Part shown: piece after piece, positions 11,609 through 22,017 of the stretch
Numbering within the stretch: position 1 is the first letter of the stretch
How the letters are laid out: each line of letters begins with the position of its first letter
NCBI RefSeq assembly: GCF_047948215.1
Contig: NC_134455.1
Location: forward strand, 74,239,689-74,303,688
Direction: 5' to 3'
DNA length: 64,000 bases
Source: Lycorma delicatula
Taxonomy: Eukaryota > Arthropoda > Insecta > Hemiptera > Fulgoridae
Translations under genes and position numbers: made by a program
Notes under the pieces: model-generated
What the model was told of the DNA's origin: nothing
Seen by the model: the letters and a program-made list of their open reading frames with translations, nothing else
Database searches by the model: none

Positions 11609-12957
11609 CTAATATCTTACCAGGTTTCTATATATAAACATAATTTATTTTAGCCTGCTTATTAATGCATTATAAGTTGAAATATTTTATGTATTAATAT
11701 TATTTGTTTATTTATTTATTAGAGTTTACTGAAAGATAATAATTTGTCTTGTTTCTTAAACGAGGCGTACTATTATTACATAATTTTTTTCCCATAGTTA
11801 TAACTATGTATAGTTGTATGAACACTCGTGTACCGTAAGAATACGAGAGTAAAACCTGCTTGTTATCAAAGTGATCGTTTTAAATTGGGTAATTTTCTCT
11901 ATGTCAGAATACTTTCTAACTCTCTAAATAAATTGTTCGTGGCCCTACCGATAATGTTTTTTATTTCTATATATTTTTTTGTCAACCTAAGAATTTTCGC
12001 ATAAAATTCATTATAAAAAAATTCCAAATTGGTCGTGATTTTATAAAAATGATCCTTTACTTCCGAATTTTACTGTTTAAATACTGGACTATACCTTCAA
12101 AAATGATGATTCTTGAAATAAACCGGCGCAAATGTTTCTTTGATCTGCTTTTCTTCTATAAATATTATTCAGTAAGTGAAAAAATATCAATCTTAGGTAA
12201 AATAGTTCATGAATTCAATTTTAACTTGTTCTAGTTACGTTCTTATTTTCTTCCTAGATCTTTTTTAGTATTACGTTAAGATAATTTTTGGATTGTGAGT
12301 AAAAGTCGAGGTTGCATTCTTACAGATCTTGAGTTATTTTTTTAAAATCCTTTAGTTCGATAATGTTAATTATGTAGGAATTCTTTTCAAACATTAAAAT
12401 GAGGAGAAAGTTTGTGAGTAAAATTGTACAAAATAAGGTGATTAAAAAATGGTCGGCAACACATTAAATATGCTGGATTCCTAGGAGGAAAATTAACGTT
12501 AAGAGGAACGTTACAGATTAAAGCATGTAAGTATCCAGCAAAAAATTGTGTTCAAAGATTTTTCTACTCTTTGAGTAATTTTTTGAGATACAGGACCTAT
12601 GGTGATCGTATCTTCCCAACCCCTTTACCGATTGTAATCAAATACTGATGACATTAATAATTTATATTCAATAATTATCTTACAAAATTTCATAAAAAAA
12701 CGGTTAATCCTGCCTGAAGATGTCAAGTAAAACCATAACTTACGAAAAGAGCAAATAAATTTGACCCATTAGTATTAAAAAATTATGTAATAATAATACG
12801 CCTTGTTTAAGAAACAAGAGAAATTATTATCTTTCAGTAAACTCTAATAAATAAATAAACAAATAATATTAATACATAAAATATTTCAACTTATAATACA
12901 TTAATAATCAGGCTAAAATAAATAATGTTTATATATAGAAACCTGGAAAGATATTAG
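11609..12957. repeat. Long inverted repeats, about 180 bp, ~96% identical
   Basis: Positions 11609-11788 and 12777-12957 are reverse complements with about seven differences by eye. Outer ends read CTAATATCTTACCAGG on the left and the matching form on the right. The roughly 990-bp interior has a 61-residue hydrophobic frame at 12049-12234 that I do not recognise and no transposase similarity. High arm identity suggests recent origin or gene conversion. It may be a non-autonomous long-TIR DNA transposon. Confidence 0.85.
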
Positions 12958-12970
12958 ATAGTATAGTTTA

Positions 12971-12978
12971 TAGCTCTA
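12971..12978. repeat. Candidate 8-bp hAT target-site sequence
   Basis: TAGCTCTA lies immediately outside the hAT-like terminus at 12979, the right length for a hAT target duplication. I did not find its partner on the far side, so this is tentative. Confidence 0.25.
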
Positions 12979-13991
12979 CAGCAACGTTTCTTAATCTGAG
13001 GGTCGCGACTCCACGGAATTGCGGTAATATGAAAGCGGAGGGATCGGGAAATTAGCCTACAAATTTACACGTATACAATAATGAAATAATTTTATGAGAA
13101 AAAAAAACGTTATTATAAAAATTTTACCTTCTCACACAGATAAGACGTGGCGAAAGGGATTAATATTTTCAATGCGTTTCCATAAAATTTCCATATTCAC
13201 GTCAACGAGCAAACCAAAACGTATCTAAACCATCAGATGTGAGTTGTTGTAACGTTTTAACGGTAGACATTTCGATGAGCTGGTCGTGAATCTAATCCGA
13301 TAATTAGCAGGTGCAACACCGTTTTCACGAAATGGATTTAGTACCTATATCTTCGAGAAATCATTTTTATCTTCCGGGAAATACTCTGCCAACTGAATTT
13401 TTAGCTCACGCAAATACATCTTCATGCTATCCAAACTGTGGTGAATAATAGTACTTCTTCATCCAATATAATTTTTCTCAATATAATCAGAAGTGAGTTA
13501 AATCATATCAAAATGTTTGCTTTGAATGCGAATAATCCAGATATCAAGCTTCTTAATGAACGCATGAACTTTTTCTGTCGTTAATAAAATGTTGGGTTTG
13601 GACATCATAAGATGTCCTAAGAGTTGCTAACAACTCTTAATGCTACGAGATAAGATGCTACAAGTGTACTTTTATCAGTATGGCGTGATTTACAAATAGA
13701 ATCTTGTTTTTTTCTCAAAGTACGTCATTTTCTTTCGAAAATTTCCAAGGGTTTGCTTTTATGATTCGGATATTTAGTTTTTATGTATCGAATTAATTTT
13801 GATGGCTTCTTGCTTTCATCGGAAAGGACTTGAAAGCAATCAATGCATTGTAGCTTTCCATTCAATGAGTTAAAACCATAATTTAAATAACTGTTATTGT
13901 ACAACCTTGTCTTTTTATCAATCGAATTACTGGATGTATAGGTATATATACAGGTATATAGTTGATTTCGTTCTTTCACAAATTTATTCAT
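12979..13991 (-). pseudogene. hAT transposase remnant (ZBED5/SCAND3-like)
   Basis: On the minus strand the N-terminal piece (13991-13725) has YNNSYLNYGF, a CIDC pair followed by KPSKLIRYIKTKYPNHKSKP, the BED-type zinc finger pattern Cys-Cys...His/Tyr of ZBED5/SCAND3-type hAT proteins, with the usual second zinc-binding position degraded to Tyr. Downstream come short pieces resembling LVASYLVALRV, KLDIWIIRIQSKHFDM, LRELKIQLAEYFPED and, near 13150, INPFRHVLSV, which corresponds to the conserved PFATTYLCE block of the hAT C-terminal domain. The middle is deleted and many stops intervene. The terminus at 12979 (CAGCAACGTTTCTTAATCTG then GGGTCGCGACTCC) resembles hAT ends. The 5' end beyond 13991 is not resolved. 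Confidence 0.75.
13600..13639. repeat. Two adjacent perfect mini-hairpins
   Basis: GGACATC-ATAA-GATGTCC is followed directly by TAAGAGTTG-CTAA-CAACTCTTA. The 7- and 9-bp stems with 4-base loops sit inside the hAT remnant, at about the point where its coding homology breaks. Confidence 0.85.
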
Positions 13992-15170
13992 TTTGCATAA
14001 AAATGTAATTAAAAAAAATAATAACAGTTATACCATTTAACCGCACACTAAAAAACCGAAACCTCAATCGTTCCAACGGAACTGCGCTTTTAAAAACTTA
14101 GATTAAGGCACCAAACGCACGCTTCGCATTTTGAAAGTAAACTTACGTTCTGCAGTTCCTTATTCCTCTTTTATACTGCTCAGGGCACGACGTGTTCAAA
14201 CGTCATACGCATATTCGAACATGACGCTCTTACAGCGAATATTATGCTAGTAAACCGAATTACAAGGAGAGTGTACACATCAAATTGGAACTTGTAAAGT
14301 GCTCATGTTTGTACACTTCATACATTCATGTTCATACTACGCAGCTAAATAGTTTTAACTATGTATGTAGGTTTTTTATTTGCTACAGACCGTACAAGTG
14401 CAAACCTTACTTGCACTAGATTTCATTTCATTGATTCGTACAGTTATTTATTTTTAACTTACAAAGGAATCTTGTTTGTAACTAATAGAAAAAATTAAAC
14501 CGTAAAACGTAACGAAAAAATTTTTTACGGTAACAAAAATCGGAGATGACTGATGTAAGACGATTTTACAAACAAGTAGTGCTTGATTTGCACTCACAAA
14601 GACCATTGGGTTGTCATTTGAGCATGTCTGCAATTTGGAACGCATTGTCTTTTCTCTTACGTCAGACTGGCTTTGATTACCGTCTCAAATTTACTTTAAT
14701 AATAATTTTTATTTCAAACGTTAGAGGTTCTTTACTAAGTAACATAAAAATATTTGTTTATTACATAATTATTATATATTCTTTAGCGACCTTCATTACA
14801 TAGTGCATTTATATTACAGTGTGTACTTCTCTTTCATTTACTTCATGTATATGTGAAGTTAATCTTTTAATAATGTTCGCTAGTTTATTGTCAAGATTAT
14901 GAATTAATTATTATTGACTAATAAATATTATTATTCTATAAATATAATATTAATGATTATTATAATAAATCCTTGATTTTTTTAAACTTCCGTTTCTGTT
15001 TGTATTTGATTATGTTGTAAAAAGCATGTAAAGAAGAAAATGGTTTTTAAATATATTTCCTTTGGGAACTCTTGTAATTATGCGATTTACATAAATTGAA
15101 CTTTAATAATTAGACTGCTAATTGAACTTTAATTAGAGTAATAGTGTAATATTATTACTTTTACTTTCCT
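13992..15170. other. Possible 5' part of the hAT element, otherwise unassigned
   Basis: GC content is slightly raised between 14040 and 14340, which could be the hAT 5' region, but no terminal repeat was found. Overlapping frames on opposite strands at 14454-14803 show no homology. A short ACCGTAAAA/TTTTACGGT inverted pair lies at about 14499-14531. Confidence 0.35.
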
Positions 15171-16062
15171 GTCTAGATAGCGCTATAGCAGAACTATAGC
15201 TTTAGAAGAGAAATTATTTTAATCGGTCCAATTTGGACATAGGCAGTTTTCAACGGTTCTTGAAATTTCGACACCTTAGAAACCCAAAAACTGGACGAAA
15301 ATTTTCCGGATGTTCGTATGTACGTGTGGGTGTTCGGTGCCACACTCTAAATCATCATATATCTTCAGAAACTACTGGGCCGATTTTGACGAAACTTGTT
15401 CAGTTTGCTTCTATATATGGTGCATTGATACCATTAAATTTTCAACGTAAAAAGTCAAGAAGGTGAGACTGTAGAGCAAGGTCGTCCTCAGTATCTCGAG
15501 ATTTCGCCAAATTAATGTCATATTTTTCTTAGACTCATTTGTTAATTAAAAAATTAAAAAATCTGCAAAAAAAATTTTCAAAATCGCAACCCCACCCCAA
15601 AACACGCTGTTGTAGTCGCCAACAGACGACTACAACAGCATTATGTCAACACAACAATGTTGAAATCACAGGTGAGGGGTAGAATTAAATAAATGAATAA
15701 TATTTAAACTGTGAAAAAGTAACTCGGTCTTACCGGGTCTTGAACTCGATCGTCCGGTTAACTCTGTACCTATACCATTATATGTTTTGCGTAGTATATG
15801 TATTGCGGCTATACCATTCTGCTGACTGTGCAAGCGAAATATGTACTATGTAAGTTGTGAAATTTCATTAATTTTGTTAGTGCCGATCGTCGCCGCTAGT
15901 ACCGCCACACCTGCGCAAATTAAATACGCTATGCGCGCGCGCTTTAGTAGAATTGCTGAATTAAATAAACGAAAAATTATTATATTTAAATAAAATGATA
16001 AATATTTTATATTAAATTGTAGATGTACGTGTGTATAAGCCATGAATCAGAAACACCCACAG
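15171..16062 (+). mobile_element. Foldback family, copy A (core inverted relative to tail)
   Basis: 15171-15600 begins with CTTTCCTGTCTAGATAGCGC and continues through TCGGTCCAATTTGGACATA, then reads as the reverse complement of the right half of copy B (19440-19860). The 15640-16062 tail (GGGGTAGAATTAAATAAATG, ACTATGTAAGTTGTGAAATT, CTATGCGCGCGCGCTTTA) runs in the same direction as the copy B tail. A hairpin sits at the junction. Compared with copy B an extra segment at about 15690-15800 contains a B-box-like GAGTTCAAGACCC on the minus strand. No coding frame of note. Confidence 0.75.
15606..15639. repeat. Perfect 13-bp hairpin at element junction
   Basis: GCTGTTGTAGTCG, an 8-base loop CCAACAGA, then the exact reverse complement. 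Copy B has a related GTAGTCGTCTGCTGC at the same junction and the flank of copy C has GACTACAACAGCTG, so this is part of the family. Confidence 0.85.
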
Positions 16063-16539
16063 TTTTAAGGTTTTTTAAAAAAAACTTCTCGAATTAATTT
16101 TAACGTCGCAATTGATGAATGACGAACGTATTTTAATTTAATTAAAAAAAGGTTCATTAACTTTTAATTTTTGTAATATTTTGTGACCGTTGTAATATTT
16201 ACTATAAAAATTCTTGTAAATTAATTACGAGAATAATAGGTATTGTAGTAATAATAATAATGATAAATGCAGTTATTAAATATTGTTAAGGTAAAACTCC
16301 TTTATTGTGTTTTATTCACTACTATAATTCTATAATTTTTTTATTTACGTGTGTCAAACGAAATACTGAATTTTATTTCAATATTAAAATTTACTACCGT
16401 AAGGCCTTAATTTTGTGTTACGTACATTATTTATTTTTTTTTTGCTTGATGTTTTTTTAAAAATAAATATTTTTATTTATAGTCGCATCAACAATTGAAG
16501 TCGGCGACTTATCAGTGAAATTTAACTGTACCGGTACAT

Positions 16540-16736
16540 ATGTAGTCTTGAACAGAGTCAGACCAACCATTCCTGAGATGTGTGATTAATTGAAATCCAA
16601 CTGCCAAAGAACACCGGTATCTACGTTCTAGTATTCAAATCCGAATAAAAGCAGCTACCTTTATTAGGATTTGTAAAACTCTCGACTTCGAAATCAGTTT
16701 ATTTAAGTTTTTCCATTAGACCAACCCGACGGGTGC
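16540..16736 (-). mobile_element. SINE family 1 copy
   Basis: On the minus strand it has a degraded tRNA-like head (GTTGGTCTAATGG), the CTGATTTCGAAGTCGAGAG block and TTCTTTGGCAGTTGGATTTC, ending around TCTGACTCTGTTCAAG. The 3' third is missing. Confidence 0.75.
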
Positions 16737-16747
16737 TTGATGAATCA

Positions 16748-16866
16748 ATTTACCACAAAAACTTTGAAAATTGTACGTGGGAAAATGGAAATTAATTTCG
16801 CAGCAATATGAATGCCATCCCTGACCGGGATTCGAACCAGGGACCCTCAGATTTTATAGAGTACCT
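16748..16866 (-). mobile_element. SINE family 2 (tRNA-derived) fragment
   Basis: The minus strand contains a strong B box, CTGGTTCGAATCCCGGTCAG, followed by GATGGCATTCATAT and then the family tail. The A box is not preserved. Other copies lie near 22.7 and 45.1 kb. Confidence 0.7.
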
Positions 16867-17339
16867 AGACATATATAACGCAAAGTACGCGTATGAAATT
16901 GAAGAACATAATTTAATTTCATCCGTGGACTACAAGCGCCAGTTAGCCGTACAGTGTCTAATAAACATCGTATAAAATGCCTGAATTATATATTTTGTTG
17001 AATAACAAGATTTTTTTATCTATTTCTTCATTATGATAATAAAAACAAACCGGCCTAATCTTTTTATAACAAAACTGTATTATTTCTTATTGTTATATAT
17101 CTTTCCAGTTCAGACAGTTTATATTTAGATCTAGCAATCCGAGTTGGAGTTGATTCTCTAAATTGATGAAGTATAATTATTTTTACTCAACACTTCATTT
17201 TTTATTTTTATCATTTAAACACATACCGTATAAGAATACTCTTTTCTAATTTTTTGTAAATGTGGAATTGTTTTTTCTATCTGTTCTATTGTCCGCATTA
17301 TAATTATAATTCTGTTGTTTTCTCTTTTTTCTAATATTC

Positions 17340-18000
17340 CTTCATCATATCACCGAGCCGTTTCTTTTTGTCTTTCAGTCACTTATTTTATGGTTCTTTT
17401 TTATTCTGTATTGAATATCTTCCAATTTTTGGATTTATTTTTTGTAAAAATTTCCCTGTACTGGATTTATATACTTCAGAGATCATCTGTTTTTCTCTGA
17501 AGTTTTTCTGGCTTCTGACAACTAACAATTTAATTCAGTTTTCTTATTTTTAAAGAATTTGAATATTTTCTCTGTCAGTCTTTTGCCCATTCTTAAAAGT
17601 TACCCGTAAAACATTATTCTCTGTCGTATTGAATTTTTCTTAAAATTCTTCTTTCTCTTTTTTGTATTTTTTTCTTGTTTAGTTTTAAACATTCTGGTGC
17701 GTTAAGTCTTTTGGGTTTCATTACTCTGTTATATTATTCGACTTTTACGTTTATTAAGATACATTTTCAGTAAATTTCTTTTGTTGTTCGGTACCTTACT
17801 CCATTTTCTCGATTCTTTCGCGGATCGTAATTTATTTTAAACTATTTTATTGGATAGTTTTCACAAATATTAAAATTTTTCTTTCTTTGGATTTTTCATA
17901 ATCTTGGGTTTAACGAATTCTGTGCTGTTTTATATTTATCTTGAATTTAATTTTTTCTATGATGATTTTGTTATCCGTTTTTCCGCTGTTTTTCTTTGAA
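17340..18000 (-). pseudogene. Degenerate LINE ORF2 C-terminal remnant
   Basis: On the minus strand, around 17600-17480, a frame with few breaks reads RMGKRLTEKIFKFFKNKKTE followed by a stop and SEARKTSEKN. This resembles the block that follows the reverse transcriptase in many insect LINEs (a GH.xRM motif, then RLTxRIFDF, then a Trp-containing KEVKKDL stretch). The surrounding minus strand is A/G-rich and full of stops, so the element is old. Boundaries and clade cannot be fixed; it could be coincidence in low-complexity DNA. Confidence 0.35.
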
Positions 18001-18780
18001 AATTCATTTATTTATTAATTTATTTTTTCATTATTTTTTATGTAGGTTTTTATTATATTAATTTCTCCTTTCCCTCAACAATATCTACGGATTAAAGATT
18101 ATTCAACATTCAAAATCTAGATTCCCGTTTTTATTTATTTTTCGTAAACGGATTTTCGATGCATTCTGTTCACGACTTTATTTTAGTAACTGTTTAGCAT
18201 ATTTGTATTGTAATAAAATCTGTGATTGTATAAGAAATAAGTCCTTGATAGTACTTAGCTGTGAAAATACATCTAATATTGCTGTCTTATATACTTTTGT
18301 TGGCAGTATCGCATTTCTTTCGTATGCATATGCGTATTAATGAATAACTTCGTGTCTGTGTTAATTATACCTGTATTTAGATTTGTCCTAGAGAAGCCAT
18401 TGCTTTTGCTTTGGTAAAAAAGATCAAAACTTTCTTTTTGAATTCTTTAATTTGTTAAATCTTTAGGTTTTTCTATTATTTGTTAAATAAATTTAGTCAG
18501 TAATTTAAATAACGAGAAATGCAAGACAACTGTTGTTTCATTTTAGTTAAAACTTGTGATGTTAGTGCAATCCATTCACGCGAAAACACACACATTCTTT
18601 CTTTCTCTTTTTTTCAAAGAGTTTCCGTGGCATTTATTTCACTTTAGTTATATATTTCCTAAAACTATGTAAACAAAGTTAAGAATTATTGCAGCGGACA
18701 AACATTTATTATTTTAAAACCAAAATTAAATTCAAATTTGTAAAATAGAATACAAAAAATGTTAGTATAAGTTTAAATAC
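18001..18780. other. T-rich intergenic DNA, nothing recognised
   Basis: The plus strand stays T-rich; no family is recognised. Confidence 0.5.
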
Positions 18781-18784
18781 ATGT

Positions 18785-18994
18785 TTATTTATCGCCAAGA
18801 GTTGATTCCGTTCTCTGAAATGGTTGTACATATTCCAGTTGGCTTAAGTCCACTGGCAGCAAGAGGAAAAAATATTGGTTGTGACCTATATTTATTAGTT
18901 TGCTGTCATATGCTGTTGTAATGGTAAAAGCAGTAGCTATAGGCCATTCAAATTGTTGTTTGTAGAGAGAAAGGTTGAAAAATACCAAGGGCAT
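18785..18994 (-). CDS. Hypothetical 69-residue open frame, possible exon
   Basis: This minus-strand frame starts with ATG directly after two stop codons and ends at a TAA that overlaps an AATAAA hexamer. Its composition is balanced (Thr, Gln, Pro, Asp, Tyr, Glu) and its GC content is visibly higher than the flanks, unlike most frames here, which are Lys/Asn/Ile/Phe-rich. It has no signal peptide, membrane span or domain I recognise. No convincing splice acceptor is seen just upstream. It may be a chance frame, a repeat fragment or a terminal exon; nothing around it helps decide. Confidence 0.25.
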   Translation of the reverse strand: MPLVFFNLSLYKQQFEWPIATAFTITTAYDSKLINIGHNQYFFLLLPVDLSQLEYVQPFQRTESTLGDK

Positions 18995-19214
18995 TTATTA
19001 CTAAAACCTATTATTTAAACTGTTTTAAATTTTTCCGTTGTTAAATTATTTCTTTTACAGATTTAAAAAAATAATGGAACGTTATCAAATTTTTTTTAAT
19101 CTACGTACTTTACTCTCTTGCTGATTGTTTTATAAATTAAAAAAGAATGTTTTATTTATTATTCCCTTAAATATATAATATACGTATAATTTCGTATTTA
19201 ACAAATTTTGATCG

Positions 19215-20183
19215 GTTTAGGGATTAGATGTTCCTATTAGTTGTTTATAGCAGAGCTATAGGTTTAGAAGGGAAAGTATTGAAATTATTCCAATTTGGAC
19301 ATATGTGTTTTTCACCGTATCTTGACGTTTTGACACCTAAGGAACCCAAAAAACCGGATGTTACCCCAAAAAATATCCACTTAGTCACTAGTCTATTTAC
19401 AGCATATTTTGGAGCGGGTAGTAATTTTGCAAGTTTTTTTGTAAATATTATTATTTTTTAATTGTTAACAAATGTGCCTAACAAAAATAAGACCTTAATT
19501 AGGCGAAATCTCGAGATATTGAGGGTGACCTTGCTCTACAGCCTCATCCCGTTTGACCTTGTTAGTTGAAAATTTAATGTCATCAATGCAGCATATATAG
19601 TAGTAATCTGACCAAGTTTGATCAAAACCGGTCTTGTAGTTCTGGTGATATAAAGTGATTTAGGGTTCGACAGCTAACACCGAACATACACTACGTTCAT
19701 ACTAACATCCGGAAAATTTCCATCCGGATTTTTTTGGGTTCCTTAGGTGTGAAAACTTAAAGATCCGTTGAAAACCGAAATGCCCAAATTGGACCGATTA
19801 CCATACTTTCCGTTCTATAGCTATAATTCTGCTATAGCACTAGGCGGGAAAGAAAAACTGTGTTTGTAGTCGTCTGCTGCATTAGAACATCACAGTGGAG
19901 CGGTAGAATTAAATAAATGGTACGTTAAGCCTCGCGGCTACACCAGATGCCGAACGTACAAGCAAAATTTGTTCTATGTAAGTTATGAAATTGCATTAGT
20001 TCAGATAGTACCGACTGTCGCCAGTAGTACCTCCACACCCGCGCATATTAAATATACGTTATGCGCGCGCGCTTTATTTAGAATCATTGAATTAATTAAA
20101 CGAAAACATATTATATTTAAATAAAATAGTAAATTTTTAAATTAAGTTGTATGTGTAAGCTATGACTCGGAAACAACCCACAG
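19215..20183 (+). mobile_element. Foldback family, copy B
   Basis: Long terminal inverted repeats of about 130 bp: 19243-19365 (TATAGCAGAGCTATAGGTTT, CCAATTTGGACATATG, CACCTAAGGAACCCAAAAAA) pair with 19715-19860 (TTTTTTTGGGTTCCTTAGGT, CCCAAATTGGACCGATTAC, AGCTATAATTCTGCTATAGC). The core between them has AATTGTTAACAAATG and TCTCGAGATATTGAGGGTGA. After the right arm follows the same tail as copy A, containing GCGCGCGC, to about 20183. A 77-residue frame at 19228-19461 lies over the left arm and is not considered a gene. Confidence 0.8.
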
Positions 20184-22017
20184 ATGTAGAACTTTTCCTT
20201 CACGCTCTAGAACCGCGTTTTAACTGTTTTTTTTTAATGTTGTTGTAAAACCAGGTGGAGTTTTGTAGTAGTAGAACTTGAATTACAAGAAAAAATGGCG
20301 AAAATGCGGAACTTTAATGCATAATCTGTCTTATGATGTATACATTTTCTTTAAATCAATTGAAACTCAAAAATAATTTAAAAAAAGAAGAATGGTCCAT
20401 ATGGTATAACACTTATTTCTTTTTCCCTTCGACTGATTTGTAAAGTTATATTTTTTGAAAGGTAAGTCTTTTATTTCTTTTCGACTTTTGTAATCGCGCT
20501 ACTCGTTTATTTATTGGCATTTATAATATATATATATATATATATTTTTTTTTATAAATATTAGATTTAAATTGATAGCGATGGAAATTTTTTTTAACTA
20601 ACAAATTTTATCGATGTATACATTTCAGTTATGATTATATGAAACTTTAGTTAATACCTCAGTTACTGTATATAAGAGACGAAAGCAAGAAGCTGAGCAG
20701 CTTGTTCAAAACTTTCTTTGTAGTTAAGTATTTCACTATATACGCTAGGAAGGTGACTTCTAATTGGAAATAGTTTTTTGTCGACATTTCTTTGATAGAA
20801 CCGATATAATTCCTTTGTATAACCCCCCCCCCCGCACCAAAGGATTTTTTTAATACAAAATCAATACAGGATTTAAGCTTTCACTTTAATTTCTTATTCG
20901 TCTAGTGATCATTAAATTTTATAATTGATTTTTTTTTTTAAATATTTGAATAACGTTTCGATATTATTTTATACGTGTTTTATTAAAATAACAAAGTGAT
21001 TTTCCTTTTCTGACTTGAATAAACAGTTATTTCCGTTATTTTTATTTTATCTGTCCATTTTATTTTCCTACATACCTGCATTTTGAAAGCCCAGCTTCTT
21101 TTTTTCTTATTTTCCTTGTTTTCATTCGTTAATATGCATGCATATTAGTAATAGCTTTGTTTTGCTTTAAAAAATAAATTCAATTTGCTCAATAGAGATT
21201 AGAAACATAATAATAAAATTTAATTATTTCTCAAAACTATGATTTAAATAATTCATTTTTTTTTCAAAACCTCCGATAACAAGTAGAAATATCTACTTGA
21301 AAGATGATATAACGCAACGATCATGATCCACATTCAGTGCAATAATGTTTTTTTTTTTTTTTTTTTTTTTTTTTTAGTTTAAGTTTTAAATCTTGATAAA
21401 CATTTTTTAATAATTCAAATTATTTTTTAAGTTCTCTGAGAGAAGAGTAAGCATTATTGAGACGATCTAAAAGGAAATGAGATCTTAAAATTGTACTTGG
21501 TAGTAGACGAAAATGTAGATGAATATGTTTTATAAGGGACTTGTCTAAGGCCGGATATGATGATGATAATAGTCAGGTTGTTTAAGTTTCTTCTTTTTTT
21601 TCATTTACGCCATTGTTACTTTTTTTACGCCATTATTACTAATTTTTTTTGCTTAAAAAGTTGAAATGAAAAAAAAATTCGCGTTCCTGATCTATTAAAA
21701 GTAAATAAAAACAAGAACGTAGTAAATTAATCTATTTAGATTTTATTAAAAGAGGTAGATTATTGTAATTAGAAAATAATTTTCACAGCAGTAGCCTCAG
21801 ATCAACTTTTTATTCCTAGTTTATTATATTCAAGATAGTTTTTTTACTCCTGGATTATTGTATTAAAAATTGGATGCCCTCATGAATGAATAGATGTATA
21901 ATTTAATTTTACAATAGCTCGTTGATAAATTGTTCTAATATTCTAAGTGTGTTTTGTGCGCTAGTATACTCATGGAATATACGCAAATATAAACATTCAT
22001 ACCCAAAGGGGTTATAT
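20184..22017. other. Unassigned DNA with simple repeats
   Basis: Holds a TA run at 20526-20547, a C11 run at 20823-20833, a T run of about 30 at 21346-21375, and a short duplicated TTTACGCCATT motif at 21604-21634. No gene or element recognised. Confidence 0.55.

Noticed and set aside
15233..15466. 77-residue plus-strand frame
   Set aside because: Lies in the foldback core; the equivalent frame is not conserved in copies B and C.
15606..15639. Helitron 3' end hairpin
   Set aside because: No CTRR terminus follows and no rep/helicase coding is found.
19228..19461. 77-residue plus-strand frame
   Set aside because: Covers the left arm of foldback copy B; no conservation in the other copies.
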